Origin: Mytilinidion resinicola | Taxonomy: Eukaryota; Ascomycota; Dothideomycetes; Mytilinidiales; Mytilinidiaceae | Assembly (NCBI RefSeq): GCF_010093595.1 | Contig: NW_022985449.1 | Span: 307,410-371,409, forward strand | Direction: 5' to 3' | Length of the DNA: 64,000 nucleotides | Part shown: positions 45,445 to 57,900 of the stretch, piece after piece | How positions within the stretch are numbered: the first letter of the stretch is position 1 | How the letters are laid out: every line of letters begins with the position of its first letter | The notes under the pieces: generated by a model | Database searches by the model: none | Seen by the model: the letters and a program-made list of their open reading frames with translations, nothing else | What the model was told of the DNA's origin: nothing | Translations under genes and position numbers: made by a program

Positions 45445-48400
45445 CTACTCATCCGCCCCCTCTTCCGTCGCCTCAACCCCCTTCTTTCCCCTCACCCACT
45501 CCCACCCCCTCCCAATCCACCTCTCCTTCACCATCTTCAACACCACATATGCGAGAATCCTATAAACAATCGTACACACCCCCAACGCCATCAACTGAAT
45601 TCCCGTATCCCTCTCCAACTTATACGCCCTCAGCACCTGTTCGCCCGTAGTAAACGGACACTCCCCTCCCGGTAGTCGCTGCCACTCTTCACACGTAAAC
45701 GTCTGGCCCCTGAATGCGTAGCCCACCAAATTTCCCACCAAATACTTTACAGGCGAGAGATAGTTGAACGCCTGCAGGAACTCCGGGATATCAAGCGACA
45801 TAATCCCGCTCATGATCTGCGCGACAGAGAGGAAGACGGAGGTGACGTTGACGGCGAAGCCCGTGTGCGCAAAAAGCGTGTTAAACAAGATCCCTAAACT
45901 TTCCCCACAACTCACAATACAAAAGCAGTTATACGCAACGACGAAAAACACCTCCGCCGTTCGCGGCAGTCCACACGCGAGATCCGCTAATACTGCGAAG
46001 ATAAGGCTTGACACGATTTCGAACGGCACCTCGACGATCGTGTACTGCAGGAAGAACGCCTCGACGCTGTACGCGCGGTCCTCGAACTCGCGGTAAAAGA
46101 CGTCCTTCTCCCGCGGGTAGACAGCGACGTTCTGCAGCATGCCAACGAAGTATATGGGTGCGATTTCCTGGACGAAGCCGAGTCGGTTTTGCACGGCGAA
46201 GAAGTCGTTTTTGAGTGGCGCGAAGAAGAGGGCCACTACAAGGCCGAGGCCGACAACCTGCATGATGCGCGCGAGGATGAGGTCGGGCTGGCGGGAAAAG
46301 TTGAGGGTGGCGCGGTGGAGCAGAAGGGGCACGGAGACGCCGAGGGCGGCCATGCTACGTGCTAAACTCCCCAGCTCGGCAGGGGTGGAGATGGAGGTGG
46401 TAGGGGCGCGGGGAAATTTCTCAGAGCTCCACGACTCGATGAGATTGCGGACCTTGGCGCGGGAGGCGGCTTCGCGGGAGGAGTGCTGCAGGTCAACCGT
46501 AATGAGATCGAGGGCGAAGTCGGCGGGGTTGGTGGTGCGAGGGCAGGAGAAGCCTTGGGCGGCGAAGTGGGCGAGCATCGAGGGGCCAGGGCCTGCGTAG
46601 ACGGGAGAGCCGCCGCGCGCCAGGAGTAGGACGTTGCCGAAGTGGGAGAAAAGATCGGAACGTGATTGGTGGATGGTGAGAATTACGGTGCGGCCTTCGT
46701 CTGCGAGACCGCGGAGGACGTCGATGATAGATGAGGCCGTGAAGGCGTCGAGGCCGGAAGTAGGCTCGTCTAGGAGAAGGACTCGGGGGTCGGTGAGGAT
46801 TTGGACGGCAATGGTCACCTAGAGGATGTCAGCGATCAAGGAGAGAGATTTAAGAGAAGAAATTGACCCTACCCTTCTCTTCTCACCACCACTGATTCCC
46901 TTGATGAGCTCACTTCCGATTAGATTATCGGCACAGTCTTTGAGGCCCATCTTCAGGAGAACGGACTCCGCCCTTCCATGCTTCTCCTCTTTCGACATCC
47001 ATTTTGGCAGTCGAAGTCTTGCGGCGAACCTGTTCAGAAGTGTTAGTATAGTTTTAGTTATCCATTTTGTTTGTCCAACCTCAGAGTCTCTCGAACAGTC
47101 AAGGATGATAACAGAGCGTCATCGTCTTGCGTAACGAACGAGCAGATCGACTGCACCACTTGTTCTGAAGGTATGGCTCCATTGAAGACGAGATGTCCAA
47201 AAAACTGATACTTGGTTGTAAAATCGTCCTTCAGCCTCTTCGCCATTGAATTGAGCAACGAAGTCTTGCCGCTTCCAGACGGACCCATGATAACATTAAG
47301 AACGCCAGGCTGGAACTCCGCCGTGACTGGTTTCAGGATTGCCATATCTTTGATTTTCTTTCCATACCAGGACCTTTTCTCGATATCCAGCGCGTACCCA
47401 TCAAGTCGAACAGTGACAGTTCTGACCTCATCGTTAGATTTTGCAGTCATATTTTCTTTCCCAGCAGACTCGTCTGAATCGGTTGGTCGTGCGCGTGAGA
47501 TCTTCATCTCGGTTTTTAAGAGACGGAGAAGGACGGCAGCTAGAAGATAGAAGAATACTGCGAATCCAAGCAACGCGATTATTGGACGCCATATCCAATT
47601 AGATGGCATTCCTAGAGAGTTCATTATGTAGTTTCCTGTGTACTGCTTACAAGCAGGATTTGAAGGGCCGCCGGCCTCGGGACAGTCGTAGAAGTAGCCG
47701 ACGAACTCATTGGCTACGAGGGCTCCAAACGCGTAGAACTATATCTCATAAGCATGAACCTGCAGAAAAAAGAAGCTTTACTTACAACATAAGCAATCCA
47801 CTTTGTCCATCGCACGTAAACGGGTATCGTATTGGACTGAATGAAGTAACCGCAAGCCATCGACTGGAGGGTATACGCAAGATTGGCGACCAAGGACGCT
47901 CCGGCAAAGTGCCGCGAGATAGCAATGCATACGGTGGCAAAACAGACAGCAATGTACTGCTCAAGCAACATGACGGCAAAGAAGGTCATGAATTGGGAGC
48001 CGTCCGTACGGAAGCCAGTCATGAAGTAGAAAATGATTGAAAAAATAAGAGGAACAGGAATATCTTCCGTGAAAAGACGGGCAAGCCTCCTGCTAAGTAA
48101 GAAAGCTGGCACACCTACTACACCTTCACCTCTCTCTCGATCAAAGACTTCAATATCTACTGTGAGTCGGTATGTTTCAAATAGCAGTATTAGATATCCT
48201 TGAAGAGATGAAGCGTTATATAAAGCGCCCTGGCGAGATCTTATGCCGGATAAGCTGCCGTCGAGCTGGTAGAAGATGACACCTGAGATGACTGCCATGG
48301 AAATGGCCTCGACCAGACTGCCAAACATGCCCATTGGATCTCGAATTGTGACGATCCATGTTCGAGCTGTTAGTACTCGTGTCTGACGTAGGACTGCGGA

Positions 48401-49678
48401 ATGATAGGCCTCAGATTTCTTGGAGCTGCTGATTGGGTCGGTCGCCGAAGCCTCTTCGGTCGAGTCTGAGAATGGATTGCGGATCGTGCGTTCCTTCCAT
48501 GCTGCTTTGATGTGCTCTACTCGCTCGGAAGAAGCCGTCTCTAGTTCTGGAGTCCGAGAATCGATGGCCACGATATCTATCAGATGCTCCGCTGGGTTCA
48601 CGAAAGGCGGGAGCTCATATCCCAGGGCAGCAAAATAAGGCAGACATTGATCTGCAGGGCCTGAGAATGCTGGGGTTCCTTTCGTAAGCAGCACAAGATT
48701 GTCAAACAAACTCCATATCTCTGAGCGAGGTTGATGGACTGATAGCGTTAGTGGATCGTTTCAAGGTTTACAGATGGGCAATTACTTGTCAATATGATGG
48801 TACGTCCTTTCCCAGCAAGATTCTTCAGCGTTCTCACCAACTGAAAAGCACTCGTAGCATCTAACCCCGTGGTAGGCTCGTCCAAAAACAGCACTGATGG
48901 ATTCGCAAGTAACTACATGGTCTCATCAGCTTCACACAGAGAAGCATGTGCTCGTCCCACGCACCTGAACGCCAATGCTTGTCCTCCGCTTCTCCCCTCC
49001 GCTGCAGCCTTTGTGGGCATGGTTTCCAATCCTCGTATCGGCAGCCTCTTTCAGCCCCAGCTCCAGGATAACCTCCTCAACCACCTGCCGCCTCTCCTCC
49101 CTGCTCACAGACGAGGGGAGGCGCAGATCGGCGGAGTACTGCAGCGTCTCCCGCACGGTTAGGGAGGGAATCAGCACATCCTGCTGCATGACATAGGCAC
49201 TCCGCACGCTCGTGAAGTCGTGGTGCCCGTTGAAGGACGTGGTGCCTGTGACAGACAGTCGAGATCCATGCATGCGCCGGGACATGACGTTCAACATCGA
49301 TGTCTTCCCGCTCCCGCTCCCCCCGATGATGGCAGTCAGGGACCCGCTCGGCATGTCCGCCGAGACGTGGTCTAATATGGCCTTCACATGGCAGGGGGCC
49401 TTGCCGGACGAGTCTCCGCTCTGTCGCTTTCTCACGAGACCTGCGACCAGCGCAGCGGGCCCGGCGTTGGAGTCGTCGAGGGTGACAGATAAATTTCTGA
49501 TGCGCACATCGACTGGGGCAACAGCCCGGAGAGAGATCTGGTTGTCGTCGGCGGACGCGGTGCTGTGCGAGTGCCCAACGGGTGGGTGCAACGACGCTGT
49601 CGTCTGGGTGTCGTGGAGAGTGGGGCGCACTCCGTCGCCCCTCACGGCTGGCTCTGTGGTTATCTTCTCGCGGTCCAT
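45445..49678 (-). CDS. Full-size ABCG-type ABC transporter (NBD-TMD)x2
   Basis: Membrane export pump made of two fused half-transporters in the ABCG orientation (NBD before TMD). Exons join across short introns near 48913-48964, 48740-48785, 47740-47785, about 47035-47080 and 46819-46875. NBD1 has Walker A GGSGSGKTS (about residues 119-127), signature CSGGEKRR (about 235) and Walker B VLFLDEPTTGLDA. TMD1 includes FDRERGEGVVGVPAFLLSRR. NBD2 has GPSGSGKTS, ISGGEKRR and VLLLDEPTSGLDA. TMD2 includes YPREKDVFYREFEDRAYSVE and ends with a Cys-rich external loop (FTCEEWQRLPGGECPF). Both Walker A motifs keep the Lys, unlike PDR pumps, whose NBD1 has a Cys there, so this is a WHITE-like rather than PDR-type protein. 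Substrate is unknown; sterol, lipid or drug efflux is possible. Confidence 0.93.
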
Positions 49679-52600
49679 GGCCTCGTCGTCATCGGATCAG
49701 GGTGAGTGCAGGAGGATGTCGCGGCAGCGGCAGGCAGGGCGAGCCATGGTGTTTGTGGGAGATGTCTCTCCGTCGTCGACTCGCCGTCGTGGCGACGATA
49801 TTAGGGCATCACGGCGAGGCCGTTAGCGATGTGTTAGCGATGTGTTAGCGATGTTAGTGGGTTGCTTCTTCTGCGGCTCGCCTCGCTGTCGAAGTCGCAC
49901 TGTGGCCTTGCATCTCCAGGACTCCGCTCTCGGCTCGCAACCGACCATGGAGCCTTCGCACGCGAGCGGAAGGTGGTCGGGAATCGACAGAGCCAAGCCT
50001 CCATGGGCGGCGGCAATTGGCGACGTTCCAGAATCCCAGATGCCTCACACCGCCTAGCGGCAGCCGTTGGTGGGCCTCCTTGGCCCTCTTCTCCCCGCGA
50101 CTCCAACAGCGGAGGGCGGGGAGACCTCCTCAGCGTCACACTGGCTGCGAGAGCTGCAACGGTCCGCAGCCTTCACGGTGCGATCAGGGATGGCGGCAAG
50201 CGACCCTGCTCGGCACCGTTTGTTGTCAGGCGGGAGTGTCCGCCGGAGCTAGAGTTAGTACCATGTCGTTCATGCTACCTTTGTACACAGTAACAGCCCG
50301 GTCTAACTCGAGACTGCCTTCATAAGCTCCATTATATTACCGCTTGTCAGTTCCGGCCCATGGCCACATCATCGGGGCTCGTCAAACTAAGATGGAGGGC
50401 TCATCAACCTCCCGGAGTGCTCCCGTCGACTGACCCCCTATACACTCTCTAATATAAGCATCATCGAAGCCTGAAGTAGGCTTAGTAGGATGAGCTTACC
50501 CAGCCGACACGCCGGCACTCGAGAGCTTCGCACCTGCAATTCCATCGTGCCCTGTCCTGCGTCGCCTCTGGAAAAGACCCCGAGCCATCCTGGACGATCG
50601 CCACGGAGCATTTCTCTGATCTCTCCTTTCTGCACTGGGACTGCAACCGTCACCACGGGAGATTTTTCAGTGGTCCGCAACCATGCTGCATCCATGGAGA
50701 TACATAGTACTAAGTGGCTGCGTTGCCGAAAGCTCTCTTTTATATTGAAGCAGCTAACCTGATATACATGTTTCATCTTGACCGTGCCCACGCCTGGCAT
50801 CAGGGTTCCCCCACGTCCGAGCTCGTAGGAGCCTCCCTCCATGATTCAGTTTCAACGGCGATGGGACTGCTGCGCCGCACATATGCAGTCCGCTCCAAGG
50901 TCCACACGCCTGACGAATCTTTGCTGTGCCTGATCCTCTATTCCCGCAGCAGGGGCGGCTCCGTCCATTCCAGAAGAGACCTCCTCACACTTCCAGTCGC
51001 CTGGCCACACAAGACCTGCGAATGCGGTCTGGCAACCCTGACGATGTCAGCAATGCGTGCTTACAACAGCGCCCTTAACCGACCGCATGATGAGGATGAT
51101 TATATTTGCCCCCTCGATGCGGCAGTCAGAGCGTGTTGAAAGAGGAAACATGCCGCCTCTGGTGCTGAGAGTTCGTAATCGAGACCCTGTAGGGCTGTCG
51201 AGACGCCAGTCCGGCTAATTACGGCGGTGCCATGTGGTTGAAGCTGACTGCGGTAAGGACCACAGCTCCACGTGGGCTCGCAACAGAACCCAATCCCACC
51301 GTTGCTCGACCTGTTGATCCGATGCCGCTGACAGCGAACCCGGAACGCAGCAATGCAGTGCCATCACCTTGCTTGTCAGATGCGCGCTCACGCCGTGCCT
51401 GGAGGATGCAGGACAACACACCTCCGTGCGAATCGAGGAAAGGGCCCTACGACACCAGTCAGAACCATATCGTCAGAAAGCACATAGGGCTGTGCTCGTC
51501 CGGGACCCGCCGGGAACTCTCACTCACCTTTTAGCATCACATGGCTGTACGTCTCACGCCTTTTCCCAACCACGATGCTCAATCAGGCCAAACTCGTCGT
51601 CCCCCGACGTCATCTCAGGCCATTCTCAGCAGCGGTGAGCTATGGTATAGCCAAACTCCCCCTAGTCTGTAGACTGCAAGCGTCGATCGTTGGAAATCCC
51701 TTGGAATCCCGAAGTTCCCTTTGCATCAGAAAAAAATGGTGATATTGCGACCCCCGCCGCCCCCACGTCTCTTTCCCTTTCCGCTCGCCTCGCCCCATAC
51801 TTCTGGGACGATGCGCAACGATCACCAACCTCCTCCGCTGCCCCCGTCCGGGTTCCTGAAAAGAGCAGCGAAGCTCCGCGTTTCTCCACAGACTCTGCTG
51901 GGGAAAGCCAGCGGGCATGGCAGGCAGGGTCCACGCGAAACCACACCCCGGAATCCTTGCTTCCCGCCCCGGCTGAAGGGACGGCTATTTGCCCGCATGT
52001 GTGTGCAGCGCGGACGCCCAACCCAGCCAGCGGCCGTTGAAGGGCGCCCAGGCCGAGGCTTGGTTTGCGTTCGGCGGCCGCTAGCTCGGGAGTGAGCGGT
52101 CGTCTGTCTCACGCGTTCAGGCCGCTACAGTAAACAAGTGGTATGTGTTATGGGGAGATCCTGGCCCGACTCCCTCTCACCACCCCGCATCCCGCCGGAA
52201 CAGCCACGAGCCTGGCGCCGGATGGGTGAGGGAATGTGGGCTATCGCATGATTAGCCAGGCTCTCTCAGAGGCAAGCCTGTGCATTCTTGAGGCCCAGCA
52301 GCAGCACCACCACCCAGGACCCGCACTGCACTCCCGAATGGACCCTACATAGTAGGATGTGCTGCACAATGATGCAAGCCGCAACGGCATTGGAGGATAA
52401 AATCTTCGTGTATGGTTGATATTTGCATACTGCGCGCCCCGTATTGGATGCATGCGCATAGTATGCGCGCATCGCCTCCAACGAGACGCGAGTATCCGTA
52501 AGTAGTGTACTGTGCTGTCCTATCCGCGGCCGATCCAATCGAAGAAAAAAAAAAGCGAAGATGTGCGCGCACTGCGATGCGGCGAAAAAGAACCTCCCAG

Positions 52601-53142
52601 CCGTTTCCATGTTTGTGAAATGGTTCCTAGAATCGCAAAAGACGAGAGATGAGACGGACAACATGATAGGGATATCAAAAACGCAGCAAAACATGGATCG
52701 CACAACGCAAAAATATCGCGAGATACGCAGGAGAATTTTTGACCAGATCCCCGCCGCCCCGCCAGCCCAAAAAGGTTGCAGTGATACAGACCGCCTCCCA
52801 AGTTTCCTAACCCCCCCAGAACCCGAACCAATCCAAAACCAAGCCCAATGCAAAGAAAAGTGAGAGATTCCAAGAAACAGGCCAATCCAGAGCTCCGCCA
52901 CCCCGTTTGATATGTGAACCCAGAAAACCTAGCACCGAGCTGCCCCCCGTCCCACGAAACCAATTAACAGGACGGTTCGAATATTGCAGAACGCTGAACG
53001 CCCCCATCCGCGTCGCGCCAAGACCATGTGCATTTCCCTGCCTTTCCGTCCATAGAACACCCGCAATACCATATCCTTTCCCTTTCGTATCACATCCCAT
53101 TCCCGCCTTTTGATAAGCCTTCCCATTCATTGCCGATCGTGT
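49679..53142. other. Long gene-less stretch
   Basis: About 3.5 kb between the start of the ABC transporter and the stop of the Zn2Cys6 gene. Open frames up to 211 codons (for example minus strand 52266-52901) overlap each other, are rich in Cys/Trp/Phe and have no domain. They look non-coding. A short tandem repeat, GTTAGCGATGT three times, lies at about 49824-49855. This stretch probably includes long UTRs and the ABC transporter promoter. Confidence 0.4.
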
Positions 53143-54928
53143 TCATGTGATAAGGAAATCCCACCCCTGGTTCGAGATAATCGTCTCCCAGTCCCAGCTG
53201 TCCGTGTCCCCCTTATCCATCATCTCCCACACCTTCTCCACAACCGCGCGCGTGTACTTGATGTTGCCGAGCTGGGAGTAACTCTCCAGCCCCTCGAACG
53301 CCTGTAGGATTTCTGGGCGCTGCTCGGCTTCGAACGCTGCACAGCCAAGGAGGAAGAGTGGCATTAGGAGGATACTTTGGGTAGAGCTGTCGGAGGGTAG
53401 TTGCCGGAGATAGAAGAGCCCCTCATCCACGGCGTCTTTGAGGTTTTGACTCGGTACGGAGGGGAGAATGGTGCGGTGGAGGTAGAGCCACGTGCATTGC
53501 CGGTAGAGCATCGAGGCCGTGTAGCGCGGCGTGTCTTCCGGCTGTACGCAGACCCAGCTCCTCAGCCCTGCATCGATAGCCTGCGCATCACTCAGGATCT
53601 GGTAGTCCACCAGCGGCTTGAGGCTCTGATCGCGCCGCGCACGGATCTTATCACGCAGCTGGCGGATCTTAGAGATGTAGCCGAAGAGGCCGTCGACGAC
53701 GCCGAGGAGCGCGCCGGCCTCTGGCTGGATCATAAACTGCGGGAGCTGGAAGTCTTCCATCATGAGAACGGAGCGGCGGTCGAGCGAGGTGACGGAGTTC
53801 AAGGCATCGTGGTAGATGAAGAACTCGAAGAGGAAGGATTGGAATTCTTGGTTGGGGGACTTCTGCGTCTGGATGAGGTGCTTGGCGGCGTCCATGTGGG
53901 GGCGGTATTCGCCGTTGACTTCGCCGGCGCAGATGGAGCGGAGGCAGAGGACGAGGGTCTGGGCGACGGTTGGGTCTTCGATGAGGGCGGTGGTGTCGCC
54001 GGATATTGATCGGGCCATATTCTTTTCGGTCCGGAGGTTCTCTAGTGCACACTGGAAGTGATGGTACTGCCTTTCTTGGAATGACGAGTTTGGCTCCCGT
54101 GCCGCAAGGTGGGATCCTGCGAGACAGAGCAACGAGTGCATCAGGCCGCGGTGTCGGATAGCCATCGGCAGCAGAATCTCCTTGAACGGGTTTTGCTTGT
54201 CAGTAAACAAACTCAGCACTCTGCTGACATTGAAATTGAAATGATCAAGGAAGAATCGGTCCAGATCCGTTTCGACACCTTCGATCAAGAGAGGCAGTTC
54301 GCGAGGGCGGTCGAAGCTGACCCGGCGACCTACTATAGTCCTTAGTATAGTGGCAATGTCGTTTCCTGAGTCGTCCTCCGTACCTTCGATGATGGCGCGT
54401 TGCTTTCCACTCCTCCAATAATCTTTGGGCGGATACCCTTCGCAGTGGACATTGTTCTTCTGACAATGGATACCTGGTCACGTTAGCATCACATAATACA
54501 GATTGGTAGGGGTATCGTCTCGTACAGTGAGGCTTGGTCTCGTCGCATTTCTTTTTCCGCCGTCGACAGGTGATGCATCCTGTCTTCGAACGGCCTTTCG
54601 GAGGCTTCGTGGTTGAAGTCGCTTGCGTAATGGGGTGTTTGCGCGGTCGTCCTCGCGGTCGTTTCACAATGCCTCGGTTTGGTGAGGGAAGTGGGTCCCC
54701 AGCAGACGACTCAAACTTCACGTCTCCCACCTCGCCGTCGTCGAGTTCCTCAATCTTGGGCACAACATCGTCGCCTGGCGTTTCGCGCAGACTCGTCAGC
54801 GTGATACTGAAAGTGGGCGTGTTCCTCGACGACTCGGTGGACGACGGCGACGCCTGCGAGGATGAGCTGATACTCATACGACTGTGGGTGCTGGGCGGCG
54901 CGGGTCCGAAGACGACCTCGTTGGCCAT
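53143..54928 (-). CDS. Zn2Cys6 transcription factor with AT-hook
   Basis: Nuclear fungal-specific regulator of 560 aa from exons 54526-54928, 54384-54473 and 53143-54332, all in phase. Residues 1-85 are Ser/acidic and disordered. An AT-hook KRPRGRPRKHP lies at about 89-99. The binuclear zinc cluster at about 118-145 reads CITCRRRKKKCDETKPHC, then IHCQKNNVHC across intron 1, giving all six Cys. It is followed by EGYPPKDYWRSGKQRAI. The rest is a fungal_trans_2 type regulatory domain: LPLLIEGVETDLDRFFLDHF, HRGLMHSLLCLAGSHLA, FFIYHDALNSVTSLDRR, YRQCTWLYLHRTILPS and LMPLFLLGCAAFEAEQR. The layout resembles the PRO1/ACR-2 class. Targets cannot be read. The long empty flank upstream could hold extensive control sequence. 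Confidence 0.9.
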
Positions 54929-57900
54929 GCGAAAGGAGCGTCGCTCGACGGCGTGGGCAAAGAACGGGGAGGTAGGGCTGTGCTCCGACGGCGTAGGCCA
55001 GATGTCCGATTCTGACGAAGGGGGGGTGAAGTCCTGCTCAGCAGCGGGTGCGGCAGCTCTATCACGAGCAGGCCAGTCTGCGAACGCAGACGAGGAATGT
55101 GTGGTAGCAATCTTGACGGTTGGAGAGAGATCCAGGAGGCTCGAGGGTTGGCGACAGCCAGAGAACGGCGCGAGACTACAGCACCATGCGGCGGGTAGTG
55201 TTAAACCGTTCGTGAGGAGTGCTCAGATCGCCGCTTTGACAGAGGCAGCGCTGGGCGGAGGAACTACCCTTAGCGACGCTGCTCCGCAGGCTGCCTATGC
55301 TTCTTCGGGCGGTGGAGGTCTGGAGGACCAGACGGCGGACGGGTGCAGCTGGCCTCGCATAGGCACGGGGCGGGGTGGTGAGGGAGAGTACGTATAGGAA
55401 GAAATAGCAGTAGAGGAGACAGTGGAGCGGGCTGGGTGTAGCGGGAGGGGGAGCGAGAGAATAAGGGCACAACTGTGGAGAAGCCCCCCAGCAGCAGAAC
55501 GATGCACGGCGCCGGTCGTTGCCCTCGGCCACGCTGCGGGCGCGAACTGGTTTAACTAAGGCGCCTGGGTGAAGGTAGGCCCAGAATGCTGGGAGCGCGG
55601 CGAGAGGTGCGCTCCAGGGCTCGCCGGGCGGCCCTAGCCCAAACCCAATGCCTGAAAGGCCCTCTCGATCGATCATGCTCTGCCCCGAGGGCCTACGAAG
55701 CCTCCAGCCAAACCGGCTCCTGCTGCTGTGAGGGGTCATGGACTCGCCGCCGTCGCCGTGCTGTCCCCAGATGCTGCTCCGTGCTCGCTGTCCCATATGC
55801 CCCTCCCGCGCCCGGCACGCTCCAGCATCGAGCCACTGACCAGCCGGCCCTCGAAGCTGGGCTGGGACGGAGCCGGGCAATCCCTGTGCTCGCACTTCCG
55901 CATTCTCTCTCCTGCAGCGCCGAGGAATTGCAGGCGACAGGGTCGAGGGTGATCTGCTGAGACGGCCCCAAAGCCATCTACCGCAGCCCGCCCACCGCAG
56001 CCACTTTCGCCGTCGTTGGGTCTGCTAACGACCTCTACTCGCAGGCCCCAGATCGCGGGCTCCAAACGAACGCAGCCATGTCGGTGCTGCCCGCCACCGT
56101 GTCCGCCTCTGGGGCCGCCGATGCTGTCCGTGTGCTGACTCCCCGCGTCGAGGCCGGCGTCGTCGCTTTCCCCTCCTGCTCACGCTGACATGGTCGGCTG
56201 CTTCTAGGACGCGGACGGCTATGCGCAATATTGGAGAGGCGTAAACCTCGCTTCAGACCGGAGCACGCTTCGCAACCGCGCACGTCCGACGTTTGGAGCA
56301 GCCGCAAAAAGCATGGTCTTGACCTGCGCCTCATCGTAGATCCTGGGGACGAGGAGTGGGGAATTTATGGGGCTTCTCCCAGCGCAGTGCGTGCGCCTCA
56401 GCTAACACTTGACGTGACGGCGTACCCCGGGTCTGCCGAAAAAGCAACTCTCTCACCGACTGCTGAGAACGAGCACGTATGCCGCTGACCAGTCGGAGAA
56501 ATCCAGCCACCGACGCGATTCGACACTGAGAGTCTGGGGACGAGCCACGCGGGATATGGAAAAGGTGGCACTCTAATTCTAGAACAAGCCGCGGTGGGTG
56601 TACACCTGTCTGCCACTGCTTGGGTTGCTTCAATGTATTTTCAGAAATTTAAAGAAGATAAATACTCTTTGCCTTTGGCTATGTGGAAACTTGTTGAAGC
56701 ACTTCCTGCAGTGGTAAACAGGTGTACACACGGGCAGAGTACTTGATGAGTGTGCCACTTTTTTCGTGCCTGGCGTGCGAGCGTAGATCTGCAGACGGGC
56801 ATCGGCGACGTGTTGGAGAGTGTAACGGAGACGACATGCAGCAACGGAGTTCGCAAATTGGAAAATGCTGTGTTTTAGTAAAGGTGTGTATACTACCGTT
56901 TAGTGTGACTCAACAAGATAAGTTCAATTGGATGTCAAGCAGACGACTTAAACAATCGGTAGACTCACCGGGCCATTCCAAACGGCGTTCAACCTGCAAA
57001 GCTATGAATGAGTTCCTGCATTTCGGTTGACGGACTCGCGCTGCTTATCACGGACGCTGGTCGCTCGGTGCATCGTCGGCCACTGCCCCGGCCTCTCTCA
57101 TCGTGGAGTTGGGTGTGGAGGACCCGGCAAGCTTGGAGGTCCAAGGTCCGCCATGGTCGCACCATAGCTAGGAGTTGGCCTGTCCAGCTGTGACGGGCCA
57201 TTGAGCTGAGCACGAATAATAAACGAGAGTCGTCGGCTGCCGATCTGAGCAGCGCCGGGAGCAGGCGTCGCGTTAATGCGGGGGGAGGTAACACCCATCA
57301 CATGTCGGCAGAGCCCAAGCCAGCGCTGACGGGAGCAATAATGAGGCGTGAACCGTGGGCGAGGGCGCCGTCTGAGCGCCTCCGTTTCACACTTTCATCG
57401 TCGACAGCGGGATGCTCCAGACTCGCTCTTTGTGCTACTTGCGGATTCGCCTCCGCTGCGTGGCACTTGACCCAGGTGCCAGTGTTCCTGCCGTCTGCTG
57501 TGGGTGAGTGTCGTGCACGAGGAGAAGGATCCGAGAGCTGGATGTGAGCGATATTGTATTCACATATTGATTCACTTGCGTAAGCTGGCGAGAAGTGACG
57601 CTGCTGAGTAGCTTGCCTCTAGTTCTCTAGGCGTGCACCAGCGGAAACGATGCAGCCTGCTGAAGCGACCCACTCATCCTCTGACGCTATCATAATTTGA
57701 CTTTCAGGGTTCCGTTCATCTCGCTCGGAACCAAGATTTGAGGGCGACGGTGGACGGGTGTTCCGCAAGATGGGTCGATACTCGACGCACCACCGCGGCT
57801 GCGATCAGCGGGCGGGTGAAGTTGGGACCCCCGTCTCCACTTGCCGTCCTCCCGTGTTTCCAAATTGGAAACCCTGCGACGATGCGAATGTACATTATGT

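Noticed and set aside
52266..52901. 211-codon minus-strand frame rich in Phe/Cys/Trp
   Set aside because: Not a convincing membrane protein; overlapping frames and composition suggest non-coding sequence 3' of the Zn2Cys6 gene.
45445..54928. ABC transporter plus Zn2Cys6 factor as part of a secondary-metabolite cluster
   Set aside because: They are 3.5 kb apart with no biosynthetic enzyme (no PKS, NRPS, terpene cyclase or P450) anywhere in the window.
55176..55895. 239-codon minus-strand frame upstream of the Zn2Cys6 gene
   Set aside because: Several equally long frames overlap on both strands, with no domain or splice support.
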